64,000 nucleotides of DNA from Pantoea sp. Lij88 (GCF_030062155.1 NZ_CP118269.1:1922001-1986000); one strand, 5' to 3'; shown: positions 1 to 9,010, counted from the stretch's first letter. The notes: generated by a model from the sequence alone, not told the origin. Made by a program: numbers and translations.

Positions 1-482
1 TCGGTCAGGCCAACCGCATCCAGGGCGGTGATTGCGCTGGCGTTAATCAGCTCAGGCTGCATCGCCAGCTGGCGCGCATACTGCGTAATCTGAGTCAGGC
101 GATTATTACTCTCGCGCGAAGAGTCAGGTCCGGGCAGCGGATTCAGGCGGGCAGAGTAGTGATTACAAAGCCGCTGTACACCCGCCACCTGCGCCACGGT
201 CAGCGCGGTGCTGAGGCGATCGTAGAGCGTCAGGGTATGGGTGAGTGACGTCACCACGCGATCCGGGAACAGTAATTGTGCCAGATCGCGCGCTGCCAGC
301 AGGGCCGGCTGATTCGTGCGCAGCAGGGCCTGAACCACGGCGTTATCGGCGTAGCATCCCAGCAGGAAACGGTCATCAATATGGGCGGCCTCGGGCACCA
401 GCGGTGCGGCCTGAGAGGTACGTGGACTGGTCTGGCTCTCGTAAAACCAGTGGTTATGGCCCGGATAGCGGCGTTGTTCCAT
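1..482 (-). CDS. yciW: YciW, CMD/AhpD-like oxidoreductase (C-terminus outside window)
   Basis: The minus-strand frame runs open from ATG at 482-480 to the window edge, giving the N-terminal 160 residues. An AAGGA ribosome site lies just before the ATG. The protein starts MEQRRYPGHNHWFYESQ and has the conserved stretch PLPGPDSSRESNNRL followed by QITQYARQLA, which I recognise from YciW; yciW next to fabI is also the E. coli order. YciW belongs to the carboxymuconolactone decarboxylase/AhpD superfamily, and work in E. coli links it to cysteine metabolism under CysB; its exact reaction is not established. The catalytic half lies outside the window. The N-terminal part resembles the small CMD protein at 9007-9489. 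Confidence 0.85.
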   Translation of the reverse strand, partial: MEQRRYPGHNHWFYESQTSPRTSQAAPLVPEAAHIDDRFLLGCYADNAVVQALLRTNQPALLAARDLAQLLFPDRVVTSLTHTLTLYDRLSTALTVAQVAGVQRLCNHYSARLNPLPGPDSSRESNNRLTQITQYARQLAMQPELINASAITALDAVGLT

Positions 483-669
483 GATCAATCCTTTTGCAAA
501 TTCGGGTTCGGCATGCAGGCGGCAGATTCTGAAAATGTGCATAAACCGAAGGGCAGGCTTATCGTCGCTGATGGGCAGTCCGGGGCAAAAGAATGATCGG
601 TGATAATTAATAGCGTTACGGTATAACGGGAGCGAAATCAGGCAGGAAGAGCGAGGCGGGAGCAGAGAA

Positions 670-692
670 AAGGGCGAGCCAGGCTCGCCCTT
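670..692 (-). terminator. fabI intrinsic terminator
   Basis: An 11-bp inverted repeat AAGGGCGAGCC / GGCTCGCCCTT with a one-base centre is followed on the minus strand by TTCTCT. It starts 8 bp after the fabI stop codon, so it most likely ends fabI transcripts. Confidence 0.7.
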
Positions 693-699
693 ACAGAAC

Positions 700-1488
700 T
701 TATTTCAGTTCCAGTTCGTTCATTGCGGCGATGCTGAAGCCGCCATCAACGTGTACCACTTCACCGGTGATGCCGCCAGCCAGGTCAGAGCACAGGAATG
801 CTGCTGAGTTGCCGACATCTTCGATGGTAACGGTACGGCGAATCGGGGTAACCGCTTCGCAATGTTGCAGCATCTTACGGAAATCTTTGATGCCTGATGC
901 TGCCAGGGTGCGGATTGGACCTGCAGAAACGGCGTTAACACGCACGCCTTCCGGGCCCATGGCGTTTGCCATGTAACGCACGTTAGCTTCCAGCGACGCT
1001 TTCGCCAGACCCATCACGTTGTAGTTCGGAATTGCGCGCTCAGCACCCAGGTAAGAGAGGGTCAGCAGCGCAGAATTTGGATTCAGCATCTCGCGGCACT
1101 CTTTGGCCATCGCGACGAAGCTGTAAGCACTGATGTCATGCGCGATTTTGAAGCCTTCGCGGGTAACGGCGTTCACGTAGTCGCCAACCAGCTGATCGCC
1201 TGGGGCGAAACCGATAGAGTGAACGAAACCGTCAAATTTCGGCCAGGTTTTTGCCAGTTCAGTGAACAGCGATTTGATGCTCTCATCTTCGGCTACGTCA
1301 CATGGCAGCACGATGTCTGAACCCAAATCTTTGGCAAACTCTTCCACACGACCTTTTAACTTGTCGTTCTGGTAGGTGAAAGCCAGTTCTGCGCCCTGTT
1401 TGTGCATCGCCTGTGCAATACCGTAGGCGATGGAAAGTTTACTGGCAACGCCAGTAATCAGAATGCGCTTACCGGAAAGAAAACCCAT
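700..1488 (-). CDS. fabI: Enoyl-[acyl-carrier-protein] reductase (NADH) FabI
   Basis: FabI reduces trans-2-enoyl-ACP in the last step of each fatty-acid elongation cycle and is the triclosan target. The start is the ATG at 1488 ([17 protein letters not shown]), giving 262 residues, the normal family length; an upstream in-frame extension to 1584 lacks a ribosome site and is not part of FabI. Visible features are the N-terminal Rossmann segment with [13 protein letters not shown], the SIGFAPGD region, and the active-site pair in [19 protein letters not shown] (Tyr and Lys of the Y-x6-K motif). An AAGGATT ribosome site precedes the start. It is monocistronic, between yciW and sapF. Confidence 0.98.
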   Translation of the reverse strand: MGFLSGKRILITGVASKLSIAYGIAQAMHKQGAELAFTYQNDKLKGRVEEFAKDLGSDIVLPCDVAEDESIKSLFTELAKTWPKFDGFVHSIGFAPGDQLVGDYVNAVTREGFKIAHDISAYSFVAMAKECREMLNPNSALLTLSYLGAERAIPNYNVMGLAKASLEANVRYMANAMGPEGVRVNAVSAGPIRTLAASGIKDFRKMLQHCEAVTPIRRTVTIEDVGNSAAFLCSDLAGGITGEVVHVDGGFSIAAMNELELK

Positions 1489-1629
1489 AGCTGTAATCCT
1501 TATGGTCATTGTAGTTGGCGGTCGCATGATTAATAAGTAAGCGACCGACGTTAATCGACGTGCGGATTCTAGCACGTCTCTCATAAATCAGGTAAATCGG
1601 CCCGCAATTTCCGCGATATGCAGCAAAAA

Positions 1630-2433
1630 TCAGCGCTCGCGCCGCCAGGCTTCGGCACTCAGTGCTTCGCCAAAATGGCTGCTGATCAGCCGTCGGGTCA
1701 GATCGTGCAGCGGGGAGGCCAGCACGTCAGCCGTGCCGCCGCGCTCGACCACTTCGCCCTGATGCATCACCAGCACTTTATCGCTGATGTGCTTCATCAT
1801 GCCCAGATGCTGGGTGACATAGATGTAGGCAATCCCGTGCTTCTCCTGCAGTTCCAGCATCAGGTTCACCAGCTGGGACCGCATCGTCATATCCAGCGAA
1901 GCCAGCGCTTCATCGGCCACAATCACTTTGGGTTGCAGGATCAACGCGCGCGCCAGGCCCAGACGCTGTTTCTGACCGGGAGCCAGCATGTGCGGATAAT
2001 AACCGGCGTGATCGCGCAGTAAGCCCACCTGACGCAGGGTAGCGATAATGCGTTTCTCGCGCTCTTCCGCATTCAGCCCGGTGTTGAGGCGCAGCGGGAA
2101 CTCCAGGATCTGACTGATACGCTGACGCGGATTCAGTGAAGTAGAGGGATCCTGAAAAATCATGCGGATGCGCTGACTGCGGTAACCATAATCACCGAAC
2201 GTCAGTGGATGATCGTCAATCAGAATCTCACCTTCAGTGGGCGCCACCATGCCGCTGAGCATCTTCGCCAGCGTGGACTTGCCGGAGCCGTTTTCACCGA
2301 TAATCGCCAGTGTCTGTTTCTCACGCAGGGTAAAGCTGACCGACTTCACCGCCTCAACGTGCTGGCGGCGGAACAGGCCCGTGCGATAGCGGAAAGTTTT
2401 ACTGAGATTGCGCACTTCCAGCAGGGTCTCCAT
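1630..2433 (-). CDS. sapF: Peptide transport ATP-binding protein SapF
   Basis: This is the second ATPase of the SapABCDF importer, linked to antimicrobial-peptide resistance and potassium uptake in enterobacteria. It has 267 residues with Walker A GENGSGKS near residue 47, a Q-loop MIFQDPSTSLNP, an atypical signature LAPGQKQR, and Walker B VIVADEALASLD. The LAPGQKQR signature instead of LSGGQ is a family trait of SapF. It starts 1 bp after sapD ends, so translation is coupled. It is the last gene of sapCDF, which here is separated from sapAB by 10.9 kb. Confidence 0.96.
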   Translation of the reverse strand: METLLEVRNLSKTFRYRTGLFRRQHVEAVKSVSFTLREKQTLAIIGENGSGKSTLAKMLSGMVAPTEGEILIDDHPLTFGDYGYRSQRIRMIFQDPSTSLNPRQRISQILEFPLRLNTGLNAEEREKRIIATLRQVGLLRDHAGYYPHMLAPGQKQRLGLARALILQPKVIVADEALASLDMTMRSQLVNLMLELQEKHGIAYIYVTQHLGMMKHISDKVLVMHQGEVVERGGTADVLASPLHDLTRRLISSHFGEALSAEAWRRER

Positions 2434-2434
2434 G

Positions 2435-3430
2435 CTACTGGCCCTCCATGTTCAGCGGGAAATGACAGGCGAAGAGATGTGTTTTGCTGCCGGTGAGGCG
2501 AGGCGTTTCAATACACTTGCGCTGGGCATAAGGACAGCGTGGCCCCAGACGGCAGCCGATCGGCAGGCTTTCCAGCGACGGAATCGCGCCTGAAAGGGTA
2601 TTGAGGCGGCTTTTGTGCGGCAGAGCGCGACCAAAATCCGGCATCGCCCGAATCAGCGCCTGGGTATAAGGATGATGCGGTGTACTCATTAAATCTTCGC
2701 TCTGAGCCGTTTCCACCGTCTGACCGCAGTACATCACGTTAATACGGTCCGCCCACTGGCTCATATTGCGCAGGTCATGGCTGATCAGCAGAATCGTGGT
2801 GTTATTGTTCTGGTTCAGGCGGCTCAGCAGGCGGAAAATCTGCGCCTGGGTGGTCGGTTCCATGGCATTCGTCGGCTCATCGGCAATCAGCAGACGCGGC
2901 TGATTAGCCAGCGCAATGGCGATCATCACTTTCTGACATTCGCCTTCAGTCAGCTCATAGGGGAAGCTGCGCATGATGTCTTTATGATCTTTGATGCCGA
3001 CGCGATGCAGCAGTTCGATGGCGCGGGTTTTGCGCCAGAACCAGAAGCGTTTCAGCCACGGACCTTTATACGTCCAGCGCGGGATCACCTGCATCAGCTG
3101 ACGACCGATGCTTTCAGAAGGATCCAGACAGGATTGCGGCTCCTGAAAAATCATCGAGACGTTATGCCCGATAATGCGGCGGCGCTCGCGCGTCGACAGG
3201 CGCAGCAGGTCCACATCATCAAATACCATGCGGTCGGCGGTCACGCGCCAGTTATCGTTGGTCACGCCGCAGATCGCCCTGGCGACCAGACTTTTACCGG
3301 AGCCGGACTCACCGACCAGGCCGCGGATTTCGCCTTCACCCAGCGTCAGGTTGACGCGATCGACCGCTTTGACCGGCCCGTCTGCGGTCATAAATTCAAT
3401 GGTCAGATTACGAATATCGAGTAACGGCAT
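2435..3430 (-). CDS. sapD: Peptide transport ATP-binding protein SapD
   Basis: 331-residue ATPase of the Sap importer; in E. coli SapD (TrkE) also supports the Trk potassium system by binding ATP. Walker A GESGSGKS lies near residue 40, the Q-loop is [14 protein letters not shown], the signature is degenerate (LTEGECQKV), and Walker B reads [12 protein letters not shown] with an H-loop LLISHDL. The C-terminal part ([15 protein letters not shown]) is the cysteine-containing oligopeptide-transporter extension seen in Opp/Dpp ATPases. The gene abuts sapC directly and precedes sapF. Confidence 0.97.
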   Translation of the reverse strand: MPLLDIRNLTIEFMTADGPVKAVDRVNLTLGEGEIRGLVGESGSGKSLVARAICGVTNDNWRVTADRMVFDDVDLLRLSTRERRRIIGHNVSMIFQEPQSCLDPSESIGRQLMQVIPRWTYKGPWLKRFWFWRKTRAIELLHRVGIKDHKDIMRSFPYELTEGECQKVMIAIALANQPRLLIADEPTNAMEPTTQAQIFRLLSRLNQNNNTTILLISHDLRNMSQWADRINVMYCGQTVETAQSEDLMSTPHHPYTQALIRAMPDFGRALPHKSRLNTLSGAIPSLESLPIGCRLGPRCPYAQRKCIETPRLTGSKTHLFACHFPLNMEGQ

Positions 3431-4321
3431 TTATTCCACTCCCGCTTCGACGGCGCGACGGATGCCGTCACCGAGCAGGTTAACAATTAATACGCTGACC
3501 ATCAGCGCCACGCCGGGCAGCATAACGGTCCAGGGTGCGACGTAAATCAGTTCCAGCGAATCGCCCAGCATCGCTCCCCATTCCGGGGAAGGCAGCTGCG
3601 CGCCCAGGTCGAGGAAGCCGAGTGCGGCAATATCCAGAATCGCCATCGACAGCGCGCGGGTAATTTCGGTGATCAGCAGCGGCAGAATATTGGGCAGGAT
3701 GGCGTAGCGCAGAATATTGCGGCCGCGCGCACCATCAAGGCGTGCCGCTACCACATACTCTTTTTCCAGTTCATCATGCACGGCGCTGTAGATCTCGCGC
3801 ACCAGACGTGGCATCAGCGCCAGCCAGACCGCCAGCAGCGCATGTTCCAGTCGCGGCCCGAGAAACGCCACCACGATAATCGCCAGTAACAGCGACGGAA
3901 TAGAGAGAAGAGTATCGAGCACGTGGTTCATCACCGCCGAGCGGATGCCGTGCGTCATGCCCGCCAGCACGCCCAGCACCAGCGCACCGAGCGTAGCAAA
4001 CAGCGTCACCAGAATCGCGGACCCCACCGTCGGGCCTGCGCCGCTCAACAGGCGGCTCAGAACATCGCGACCCAGATCGTCGGTGCCGAGAAAGAACGAA
4101 ACGTCGCCGTAGCGCGACCAGGAGGGCGGCAGCAGCTGATAACCCAGGAACTGCTGGTCGATACCGTAAGGCGCGATCAGGCCGCCAAAAAGGCAGAGCA
4201 GCAGCAGCGCACCAAAGCCATACAGGCCGACCATCGAGATCGGATTGCCATAGAAATGGTGCCAGCTCTGACGAAACGCACTGGGCAGGCGTTTTTCGGC
4301 GTAGATATTATCGGAGGGCAT
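3431..4321 (-). CDS. sapC: Peptide transport permease SapC
   Basis: 296-residue inner-membrane permease of the DppC/OppC type. Residues 1-60 hold the first membrane segment ([16 protein letters not shown]) and a periplasmic loop [23 protein letters not shown] typical of the family. The EAA motif region includes [20 protein letters not shown], which docks onto the ATPases. In E. coli the sapC ATG overlaps the end of sapB; here the same overlap sequence survives (TATGCCCTCCGATAA read leftward), but sapB itself is 10.9 kb away. How sapCDF is now transcribed is unclear: I see no strong promoter directly upstream. Confidence 0.95.
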   Translation of the reverse strand: MPSDNIYAEKRLPSAFRQSWHHFYGNPISMVGLYGFGALLLLCLFGGLIAPYGIDQQFLGYQLLPPSWSRYGDVSFFLGTDDLGRDVLSRLLSGAGPTVGSAILVTLFATLGALVLGVLAGMTHGIRSAVMNHVLDTLLSIPSLLLAIIVVAFLGPRLEHALLAVWLALMPRLVREIYSAVHDELEKEYVVAARLDGARGRNILRYAILPNILPLLITEITRALSMAILDIAALGFLDLGAQLPSPEWGAMLGDSLELIYVAPWTVMLPGVALMVSVLIVNLLGDGIRRAVEAGVE

Positions 4322-4547
4322 ACGTGTTCACTTTACTCTGCTTAACGTCGGGCAACATTGCTCTATAAAAATCATTCATATCAGGTGCTTGCCCCGCGCG
4401 TATGCTTGATGTTGCTTTGTCATCGATGACTCTGAATCGCTTTAATTTAACGGTTTTGTGCACAATTTTCCCGGCGTTTTCGCCGGGAGGGTAAGCCCGT
4501 TCAGCCTGTTTCAGGGGATTATCCGTCGATATCCCTGTCGCAGGCAA
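4308..4547 (-). CDS. Chimeric frame ending in the SapB C-terminus (doubtful gene)
   Basis: An open frame with a TTG start runs 79 codons and ends [12 protein letters not shown], the last four residues being those of SapB. The end is the ancestral sapB 3' end; the rest comes from the inserted DNA. There is no convincing ribosome site or family match. It is best read as a junction by-product, though it could encode a short protein. A GC-rich hairpin (4470-4487) lies within it but has no T-run on either strand. Confidence 0.2.
   Translation of the reverse strand: MPATGISTDNPLKQAERAYPPGENAGKIVHKTVKLKRFRVIDDKATSSIRAGQAPDMNDFYRAMLPDVKQSKVNTYALR
4309..4323 (-). repeat. Right-hand copy of 15-bp junction repeat (sapC side)
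   Basis: Read on the minus strand this is GTATGCCCTCCGATA, the ancestral 3' end of sapB (codons Tyr-Ala-Leu-Arg-stop), overlapping the sapC start. A near-copy (13 of 15 bases, the first nine identical) lies at 15244-15258 at the true end of sapB. The two flank the 10.9-kb insert like the att sites of an integrated element. Confidence 0.75.
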
Positions 4548-4617
4548 GGGAAGGGCGTCAGCAATTTCGATGCTGGATTACAGAGGGTTACGATCCGCGT
4601 CGGCAGATCAACGCATA

Positions 4618-4821
4618 CTACGCTGGCCTGACCCTGGCTTTGGTTGGATGTCCATCAGGGCCATCGTCATGGGTGTGGTCCGGATTAGGCTCAATGATCA
4701 CGATATAATCTTTACCTGTTCCGTCGCGGGTTAACGTCACTAAATCACCGGCAACAGGTTTGGTGTCAAACTCATGTTCCTCTTCAGCGCCAGTATCTTC
4801 AAAAATCACAGCGTATTTCAT
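4618..4821 (-). CDS. Small uncharacterised acidic protein
   Basis: 67 residues, starting MKYAVIFEDTGAEEEHEF, with a GAGGA ribosome site well placed before the ATG. There is no signal peptide or membrane segment; the C-terminus is rich in Asp, His and Gly (HTHDDGPDGH). I do not recognise a family. The start overlaps the stop of the preceding gene by 4 bp (ATGA), so the two are probably co-translated. It lies inside the sap insertion. Confidence 0.5.
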   Translation of the reverse strand: MKYAVIFEDTGAEEEHEFDTKPVAGDLVTLTRDGTGKDYIVIIEPNPDHTHDDGPDGHPTKARVRPA

Positions 4822-5129
4822 TTTCTGTCCTCTTTGTGATGGGCCGCGTCGTTACCTCGGTGTTTTTTGCTGAGGCTGACATGAAGAATTTTAGCCTGGT
4901 CTGAAAATACGCCTGTGATTAGTGGATGTTTTATTCCGGCAATGTCTCCGGATTCAGGCCGGCTGGGCATTAACGTTGCTGATCTCTTCAGCCTGTGCTG
5001 TCTGACACCGGCATCATCTTCGATCATGGCGAGATAGAAACCCTGGCGGGGTGTATGAAATTTCCATTCAGCAACATCGTGGCTCAACTCAGCGTTAAGA
5101 GTTTTATAAATTTTAAGCAAGCGTAACAT
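4818..5129 (-). CDS. Uncharacterised 103-residue protein
   Basis: The frame starts MLRLLKIYKTLNAELSHDVAEWKFHTPRQGFYLAMIEDD and ends in a basic, histidine-rich tail. No family is recognised and no membrane segment is seen. The ribosome site is weak (GAGCGG at some distance). Support comes mainly from the 4-bp ATGA overlap with the downstream small gene and the absence of a competing frame. Confidence 0.4.
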   Translation of the reverse strand: MLRLLKIYKTLNAELSHDVAEWKFHTPRQGFYLAMIEDDAGVRQHRLKRSATLMPSRPESGDIAGIKHPLITGVFSDQAKILHVSLSKKHRGNDAAHHKEDRK

Positions 5130-5387
5130 TTTATTAGCCGCTCATTTCTCGTGACTTTACTATTATTCCTGCAAAAGTATGTTTTCATGCTGGATTTTCC
5201 TGCTCGCCGTCTGGCTTTATTTTGATGTGATGCGCCTGGCTTATTTAATATTGATGCCGGATTTTACCGGGTACGCTTGCAAGCCTTACCCTGTCTTCTA
5301 AAGTAAATATTGCAACACGAATATGGCCGGCATAACTGATTTATGCCGGTTGCCATCTCTGAATAGAAATATATCCAGGAGGATATT

Positions 5388-5567
5388 ATGGCCGAACATC
5401 GTGGTGGTTCAGGTAATTTTGCAGAAAACCCTGAGAAAGCCTCTGAAGCAGGTAAGAAAGGCGGGCATAACAGCGGAGGTAACTTCGCTAATGACCGTGA
5501 AAAAGCGTCAGAAGCAGGCAAAAAAGGTGGTCAGAATAGCCACAGCGGCGGACGTAAATCTGAATAA
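5388..5567 (+). CDS. yciG: KGG-repeat general stress protein, YciG-like
   Basis: 59 residues, MAEHRGGSGNFAENPEKASE onward, with two full stress-induced KGG motifs (GGSGNFAENPEKASEAGKKGG and a second copy GGNFANDREKASEAGKKGG), ending in a short GGRKSE tail. Length and sequence match YciG of E. coli, a small hydrophilic protein of the general (RpoS-dependent) stress response; its molecular role is not settled. A strong AGGAGG ribosome site lies 6 bp before the ATG. A terminator follows at 5596-5621, so it is transcribed alone, unlike E. coli yciGFE. Confidence 0.92.
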   Translation: MAEHRGGSGNFAENPEKASEAGKKGGHNSGGNFANDREKASEAGKKGGQNSHSGGRKSE

Positions 5568-5595
5568 TCAGAAAAATATTTTCTGATTAAGCCGC

Positions 5596-5621
5596 AGGCC
5601 CTGGCATTTTTGCCGGGGCCT
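5596..5621 (+). terminator. Terminator after yciG
   Basis: The hairpin AGGCCCTGGC / GCCGGGGCCT, with one G-T pair and a T-rich loop, is followed by TTGAATTTC. It begins 28 bp after the yciG stop codon. Confidence 0.6.
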
Positions 5622-6242
5622 TGAATTTCATCCGTTACAATAAACTCCACGGTTATAAATGAAGGAAGATATTTAAGCATGCATGCCTGGAGACTGCTGG
5701 CGCGTTGCCTCTATTAATGTCGGCAGGATTTTATTTCCAGTGTCTCTTTATCTATATTGCATATAATCATTATCATTGGCTGAATTAAGCGAAGCAGGAT
5801 GACAGAAATACTTTCCTTACAGGGATGACTGAAATTCAAAAAACCTTTTCAGCAACTGAATAGTCTCAAGCCGTAAATCCTGATGGCTTAACTTTTCTCC
5901 TGAACAAGCGGTCAGGCCCCTGAAAGTTTATTGCCTTTTCCTGTGCGTCTCAGGAGGCAATAGGCGCTTTCGTTGCCGGAGGGGTAATTCAAAAAAAGTT
6001 TATCTTCACTCAGCAAAACCTGAGAGAAAAGGCGCCAGGCACGCTGCACACCTTGTCGAACCCCAGCCGCGATTGTATCCGGTTAAAGCAACGTTATTTG
6101 CCTGAGTGAGCATCATTACGCTCTGGGTGAGGACTGCCTCGCGGCTTTCCCGTTCTGGCTAATTCACCAGACTCTCTCTATGATGATTTTTTCCCCGGAT
6201 GTTTATCGGGAACGATCAATGGCTTAGGGAATTTTCCTCGCG
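5622..6242. other. 620-bp gene-poor stretch inside the island
   Basis: No convincing coding frame was found on either strand; the longest frames lack starts or ribosome sites. The stretch holds the orphan Fur box/promoter at 5761-5775 and the leader of the LysR gene that starts at 6243. It may hold an unannotated small RNA (see findings). Confidence 0.5.
5761..5775 (+). promoter_or_regulatory. Orphan Fur box over a consensus -10
   Basis: ATATAATCATTATCA matches the 7-1-7 Fur consensus TGATAATnATTATCA at 12 of 14 informative positions and contains a perfect TATAAT (5762-5767) that could be a rightward -10. No iron-uptake gene follows; the next 460 bp are non-coding. Confidence 0.5.
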
Positions 6243-7202
6243 ATGACCTTGTTAAATGACCTCGATCTGCGTCAGCTGGAAGCCTTCTCGGCGGTAATTT
6301 CTGCGGGCAGTGTCACCGCAGCAGCCAGGGCGCTGAACCGCTCGCAGCCCGCTGTTACCCGCCTGATTCAGGAGTTAGAGCAGTCGCTGGGTTACCCACT
6401 CTTTATTCGCAATGGCCCGCGCATTCATCCCTCTGAAGAGGCGTTACAGCTGCATCAGTATGTGCAGAAAGCGCTGCTGTCATTGCAGCAGATCCGCTTA
6501 CGCGCTCAGGAGATCGCGCATCAGCAGCATCGCCCACTCAGTATTGCTGCGACGCCCGCGCTGGCGGCCGGACTGCTGCCGCAGGCGCTGGCCGCACTGA
6601 ACCTGCAAAACAAAGTGCAGATCATCAGTGAATCTGCCGAACAGACGGCGCATGCGGTGATCACCGCCGAAGCTGACATCGGTTTATGCAGTCTGCCGCT
6701 GGAGCATCACGCGGTCGAACTGCACTGGATTGGGCAGTCGCAGTGCGTGATTGCGCTGCCGGAAGACGATGAGCTGGCGGCGAACAGTGAGCTGTCGCTG
6801 AGCCAGCTGGCAGGCCGTCGTTTAATTGCCCCCTGGAGCCCGCAGCGCTTACGCGGGCGCTATGAAAAAGCGCTGAAGAAAGTCAAAGCGCCGCTGCTGG
6901 AAACCATCGAAACCAACTCGTCAGCGAATATTCTGGGCTGCGTGCGGGCGGGATTAGGCGTGGCGATCCTCGAACCGGTTACGGGCTGGGGTATGCCGCT
7001 GGCGGGTGTGGCGATCCGGCCGATTCAGGAAGAGATTCCCTACTTCTTTGGCGTGATTACGCCACAAGGCCGTCAGATTTCCAGCGCGACGCAGGCGCTG
7101 GTGGACGCACTGGCGGATGCGGCCGCGCAGCTGTTGCCGGGTTTTGAACGTCTGCCCGCCAGTGAACATCCGCGCATTATGAAGATTATCAATCAGGATT
7201 GA
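6243..7202 (+). CDS. LysR-family transcriptional regulator
   Basis: 319 residues. The N-terminal winged HTH is visible in LRQLEAFSAVISAGSVTAAARALNRSQPAVTRLIQELEQSLG (residues 9-50), followed by the linker helix and a periplasmic-binding-protein-like effector domain (about 95-300). It is followed by the monooxygenase/ABC-transporter operon in the same direction, with a 350-bp regulatory gap holding a perfect palindrome. That position suggests it controls the operon. The effector is unknown; a sulfur or amino-acid-derived compound is an inference from the neighbours. Confidence 0.9.
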   Translation: MTLLNDLDLRQLEAFSAVISAGSVTAAARALNRSQPAVTRLIQELEQSLGYPLFIRNGPRIHPSEEALQLHQYVQKALLSLQQIRLRAQEIAHQQHRPLSIAATPALAAGLLPQALAALNLQNKVQIISESAEQTAHAVITAEADIGLCSLPLEHHAVELHWIGQSQCVIALPEDDELAANSELSLSQLAGRRLIAPWSPQRLRGRYEKALKKVKAPLLETIETNSSANILGCVRAGLGVAILEPVTGWGMPLAGVAIRPIQEEIPYFFGVITPQGRQISSATQALVDALADAAAQLLPGFERLPASEHPRIMKIINQD

Positions 7203-7555
7203 TTCCGGCTGGCCTGTCACGGTCACCCCAGGGGTGGCCCTCACGTCTTACAATCAGGTGACGGGATGCGCGTTGAAAGACACCCCGGCACACCGCTATT
7301 GAAAACCCCCTTGTTTTCAACGCTTATAACTTTTCCTGCATAAGATATAAGAAATCCATTGGTCAGATGCTGAGCGCAATTCTTGACTCCGATTTGGGGC
7401 AAGAGGATTATGCGAAAACTTAGCTCTTATTATGTGTATTGATGATTGTTGGCCTCCTATTATGCATTTGTCGGATAATGGAAAGGCAGCGTTATCAGCG
7501 CGTTTTAACCGTTTTCGCTCGCCTTCAGGCGATCGCTGACACCAGGAAACTCTCT
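7203..7555 (+). promoter_or_regulatory. Control region of the monooxygenase-ABC transporter operon
   Basis: An 8-bp perfect inverted repeat TTGAAAAC / GTTTTCAA with a 6-bp centre lies at 7299-7320. A second, looser repeat CTTAT-N12-ATAAG follows directly. A sigma-70-like promoter, TTGACT (7383-7388), 17 bp, GATTAT (7406-7411), sits about 65 bp further on. This spacing fits an activator of the LysR type binding upstream of the -35. The long leader to the start at 7556 holds no convincing gene. Confidence 0.5.
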
Positions 7556-9010
7556 ATGACGTATGCCGCCAAAGGGCTTGCCGCGCTGGAAGCTCAGCTA
7601 CAGCAGGATCTGGAATTTCTGGAACTGCCCGCCAGACCCTGGGTACCTGAGCGCACTTATCAGCATGCCCCGGTACGGGATGTGGTGGTGATCGGTGCGG
7701 GCATGTGCGGTCTGGCAGCGCTCGCGAAATTACAGTTCACCGGCATCACCAATGTGGTGGCCTATGACGCTGCCCCCGCAGGGCTGGAAGGGCCGTGGAT
7801 CACTTTTGCTCGCATGGAAACCCTGCGCTCGCCGAAAACGCTGCATGGCCCGGCACTCGGTCTCGCGCAGCTGACCTTCCGCGCGTGGTTCACGGCGCAG
7901 TGGGGCAACGAAGCATGGCAGGAACTGGACAAGATCCCTAAAGCGCAGTGGATGGATTACCTGATCTGGTATCGCAGGGTGCTGAATCTGCCGGTGCAGA
8001 ATAACGTGCGCGTCAGCAATATCGCGCAGGCCGGGGATGTCATTGCGCTCGATCTGGACGGTGCCGAAACCGGCCGTGTCTACACACGCCGTCTGGTGCT
8101 GGCCACCGGGCGTTCAGGACTCGGCGGTTTTGCCGTACCCGATTTCCTGCAAGGCATCGACCGCCGGTTCTGGGCACACTCCGCCGATAACATCGATTTT
8201 GCCGCGTTACAGGGCAAACGCGTTGCCGTGATTGGTGCAGGCGCGTCGTCAATGGATAACGCGGCCACCGCCCTGGAGCAGGGCGCGAGCGCAGTGGACC
8301 TGCTGATTCGTCGTAAAGAGATGCCGCGTATTAACAAGATGACCGGCATTGGCAGCCAGGGCGTGGTGCACGGCATGCATCAGTTGCCGGACGCGTGGAA
8401 GTGGAAGTTTGTCGATTACACCGCTGCGATACAAACCCCGCCGCCGCGTTCTTCAACCCTGCGCGTCTCCCGTCATGAGAATGCGCGCTTCTTCCTCGAC
8501 TGCGGCATTAATGCGGTTAAACAGGAGGCCGATGGCCTGCTGATTGACACCACCCAGGGCGCACTGCGCTATGACTTCCTGATCGCCGCCACCGGTTTCA
8601 CCAACGATTTCCACGGCCGCCCGGAGTTTGCTGCTATCGCGCCGCACATCCGAAGCTGGGGAGACGGCCGGTATCAGCCTGAGATGGGGCAGGCGCGTCG
8701 CAGCCTGCTGGAAGCGCCTGATCTCGGGCCTTCATTTGAGTTCCGCGAACTGACGCCCGGTGCCTGCCCGATGCTGGCACATATCCACTGCTTTAATGAT
8801 GCCGCGATGCTGACGCACGGCAAAGTCTCCGGCGATATTCCGGCAGTGAGCGCGGGTGCCGATCGTCTGGTGCGCGGCATTGCTGCCTCGCTGTTTGCCG
8901 ATGACGTGGAGCAGCACTTCACCAGCTTACAGGCTTTTGACACCCCTGAACTGCAGGGCGATGAATGGGTGGATTCAACTCCACGACTAAAACAGGAGAG
9001 CGCGTTGTGA
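7556..9010 (+). CDS. Flavin-containing NAD(P)H-dependent monooxygenase-like oxidoreductase
   Basis: The start chosen is ATG 7556 (MTYAAKGLAALEAQ), with AGGAAA 8 bp upstream, giving 484 residues; the frame is open further upstream without a better start. FAD-binding motif VVVIGAGMCGLAAL lies near residue 42 and a second dinucleotide-binding motif VAVIGAGASSMDNAA near residue 225, the two-Rossmann layout of flavin monooxygenases and Baeyer-Villiger-like enzymes. The ATGFTND motif near residue 350 is also typical. The enzyme probably oxygenates a small substrate imported by the transporter encoded downstream. The stop overlaps the next gene by 4 bp. The substrate is not identifiable from sequence. 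Confidence 0.85.
   Translation: MTYAAKGLAALEAQLQQDLEFLELPARPWVPERTYQHAPVRDVVVIGAGMCGLAALAKLQFTGITNVVAYDAAPAGLEGPWITFARMETLRSPKTLHGPALGLAQLTFRAWFTAQWGNEAWQELDKIPKAQWMDYLIWYRRVLNLPVQNNVRVSNIAQAGDVIALDLDGAETGRVYTRRLVLATGRSGLGGFAVPDFLQGIDRRFWAHSADNIDFAALQGKRVAVIGAGASSMDNAATALEQGASAVDLLIRRKEMPRINKMTGIGSQGVVHGMHQLPDAWKWKFVDYTAAIQTPPPRSSTLRVSRHENARFFLDCGINAVKQEADGLLIDTTQGALRYDFLIAATGFTNDFHGRPEFAAIAPHIRSWGDGRYQPEMGQARRSLLEAPDLGPSFEFRELTPGACPMLAHIHCFNDAAMLTHGKVSGDIPAVSAGADRLVRGIAASLFADDVEQHFTSLQAFDTPELQGDEWVDSTPRLKQESAL

Noticed and set aside
245..596. Plus-strand frames opposite yciW
   Set aside because: They oppose a clear YciW frame and lack ribosome sites and family patterns.
1618..2022. Plus-strand frame opposite sapF
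   Set aside because: Antisense of a conserved ABC ATPase; high GC codon mirror effect.
4470..4487. Hairpin CCCGGCG-TTTT-CGCCGGG as a terminator
   Set aside because: No T-run follows on either strand, so it is not a canonical terminator.
5323..5586. 87-codon plus-strand frame overlapping yciG
   Set aside because: The yciG frame has the strong ribosome site and a known family; this frame is out of phase with it.
5924..6107. Microcin-like frame reading ...SCASQEAIGAFVAGGVIQ...
   Set aside because: The glycine-rich look is suggestive, but there is no start codon or ribosome site after the stop at 5921-5923 and no leader or immunity gene.
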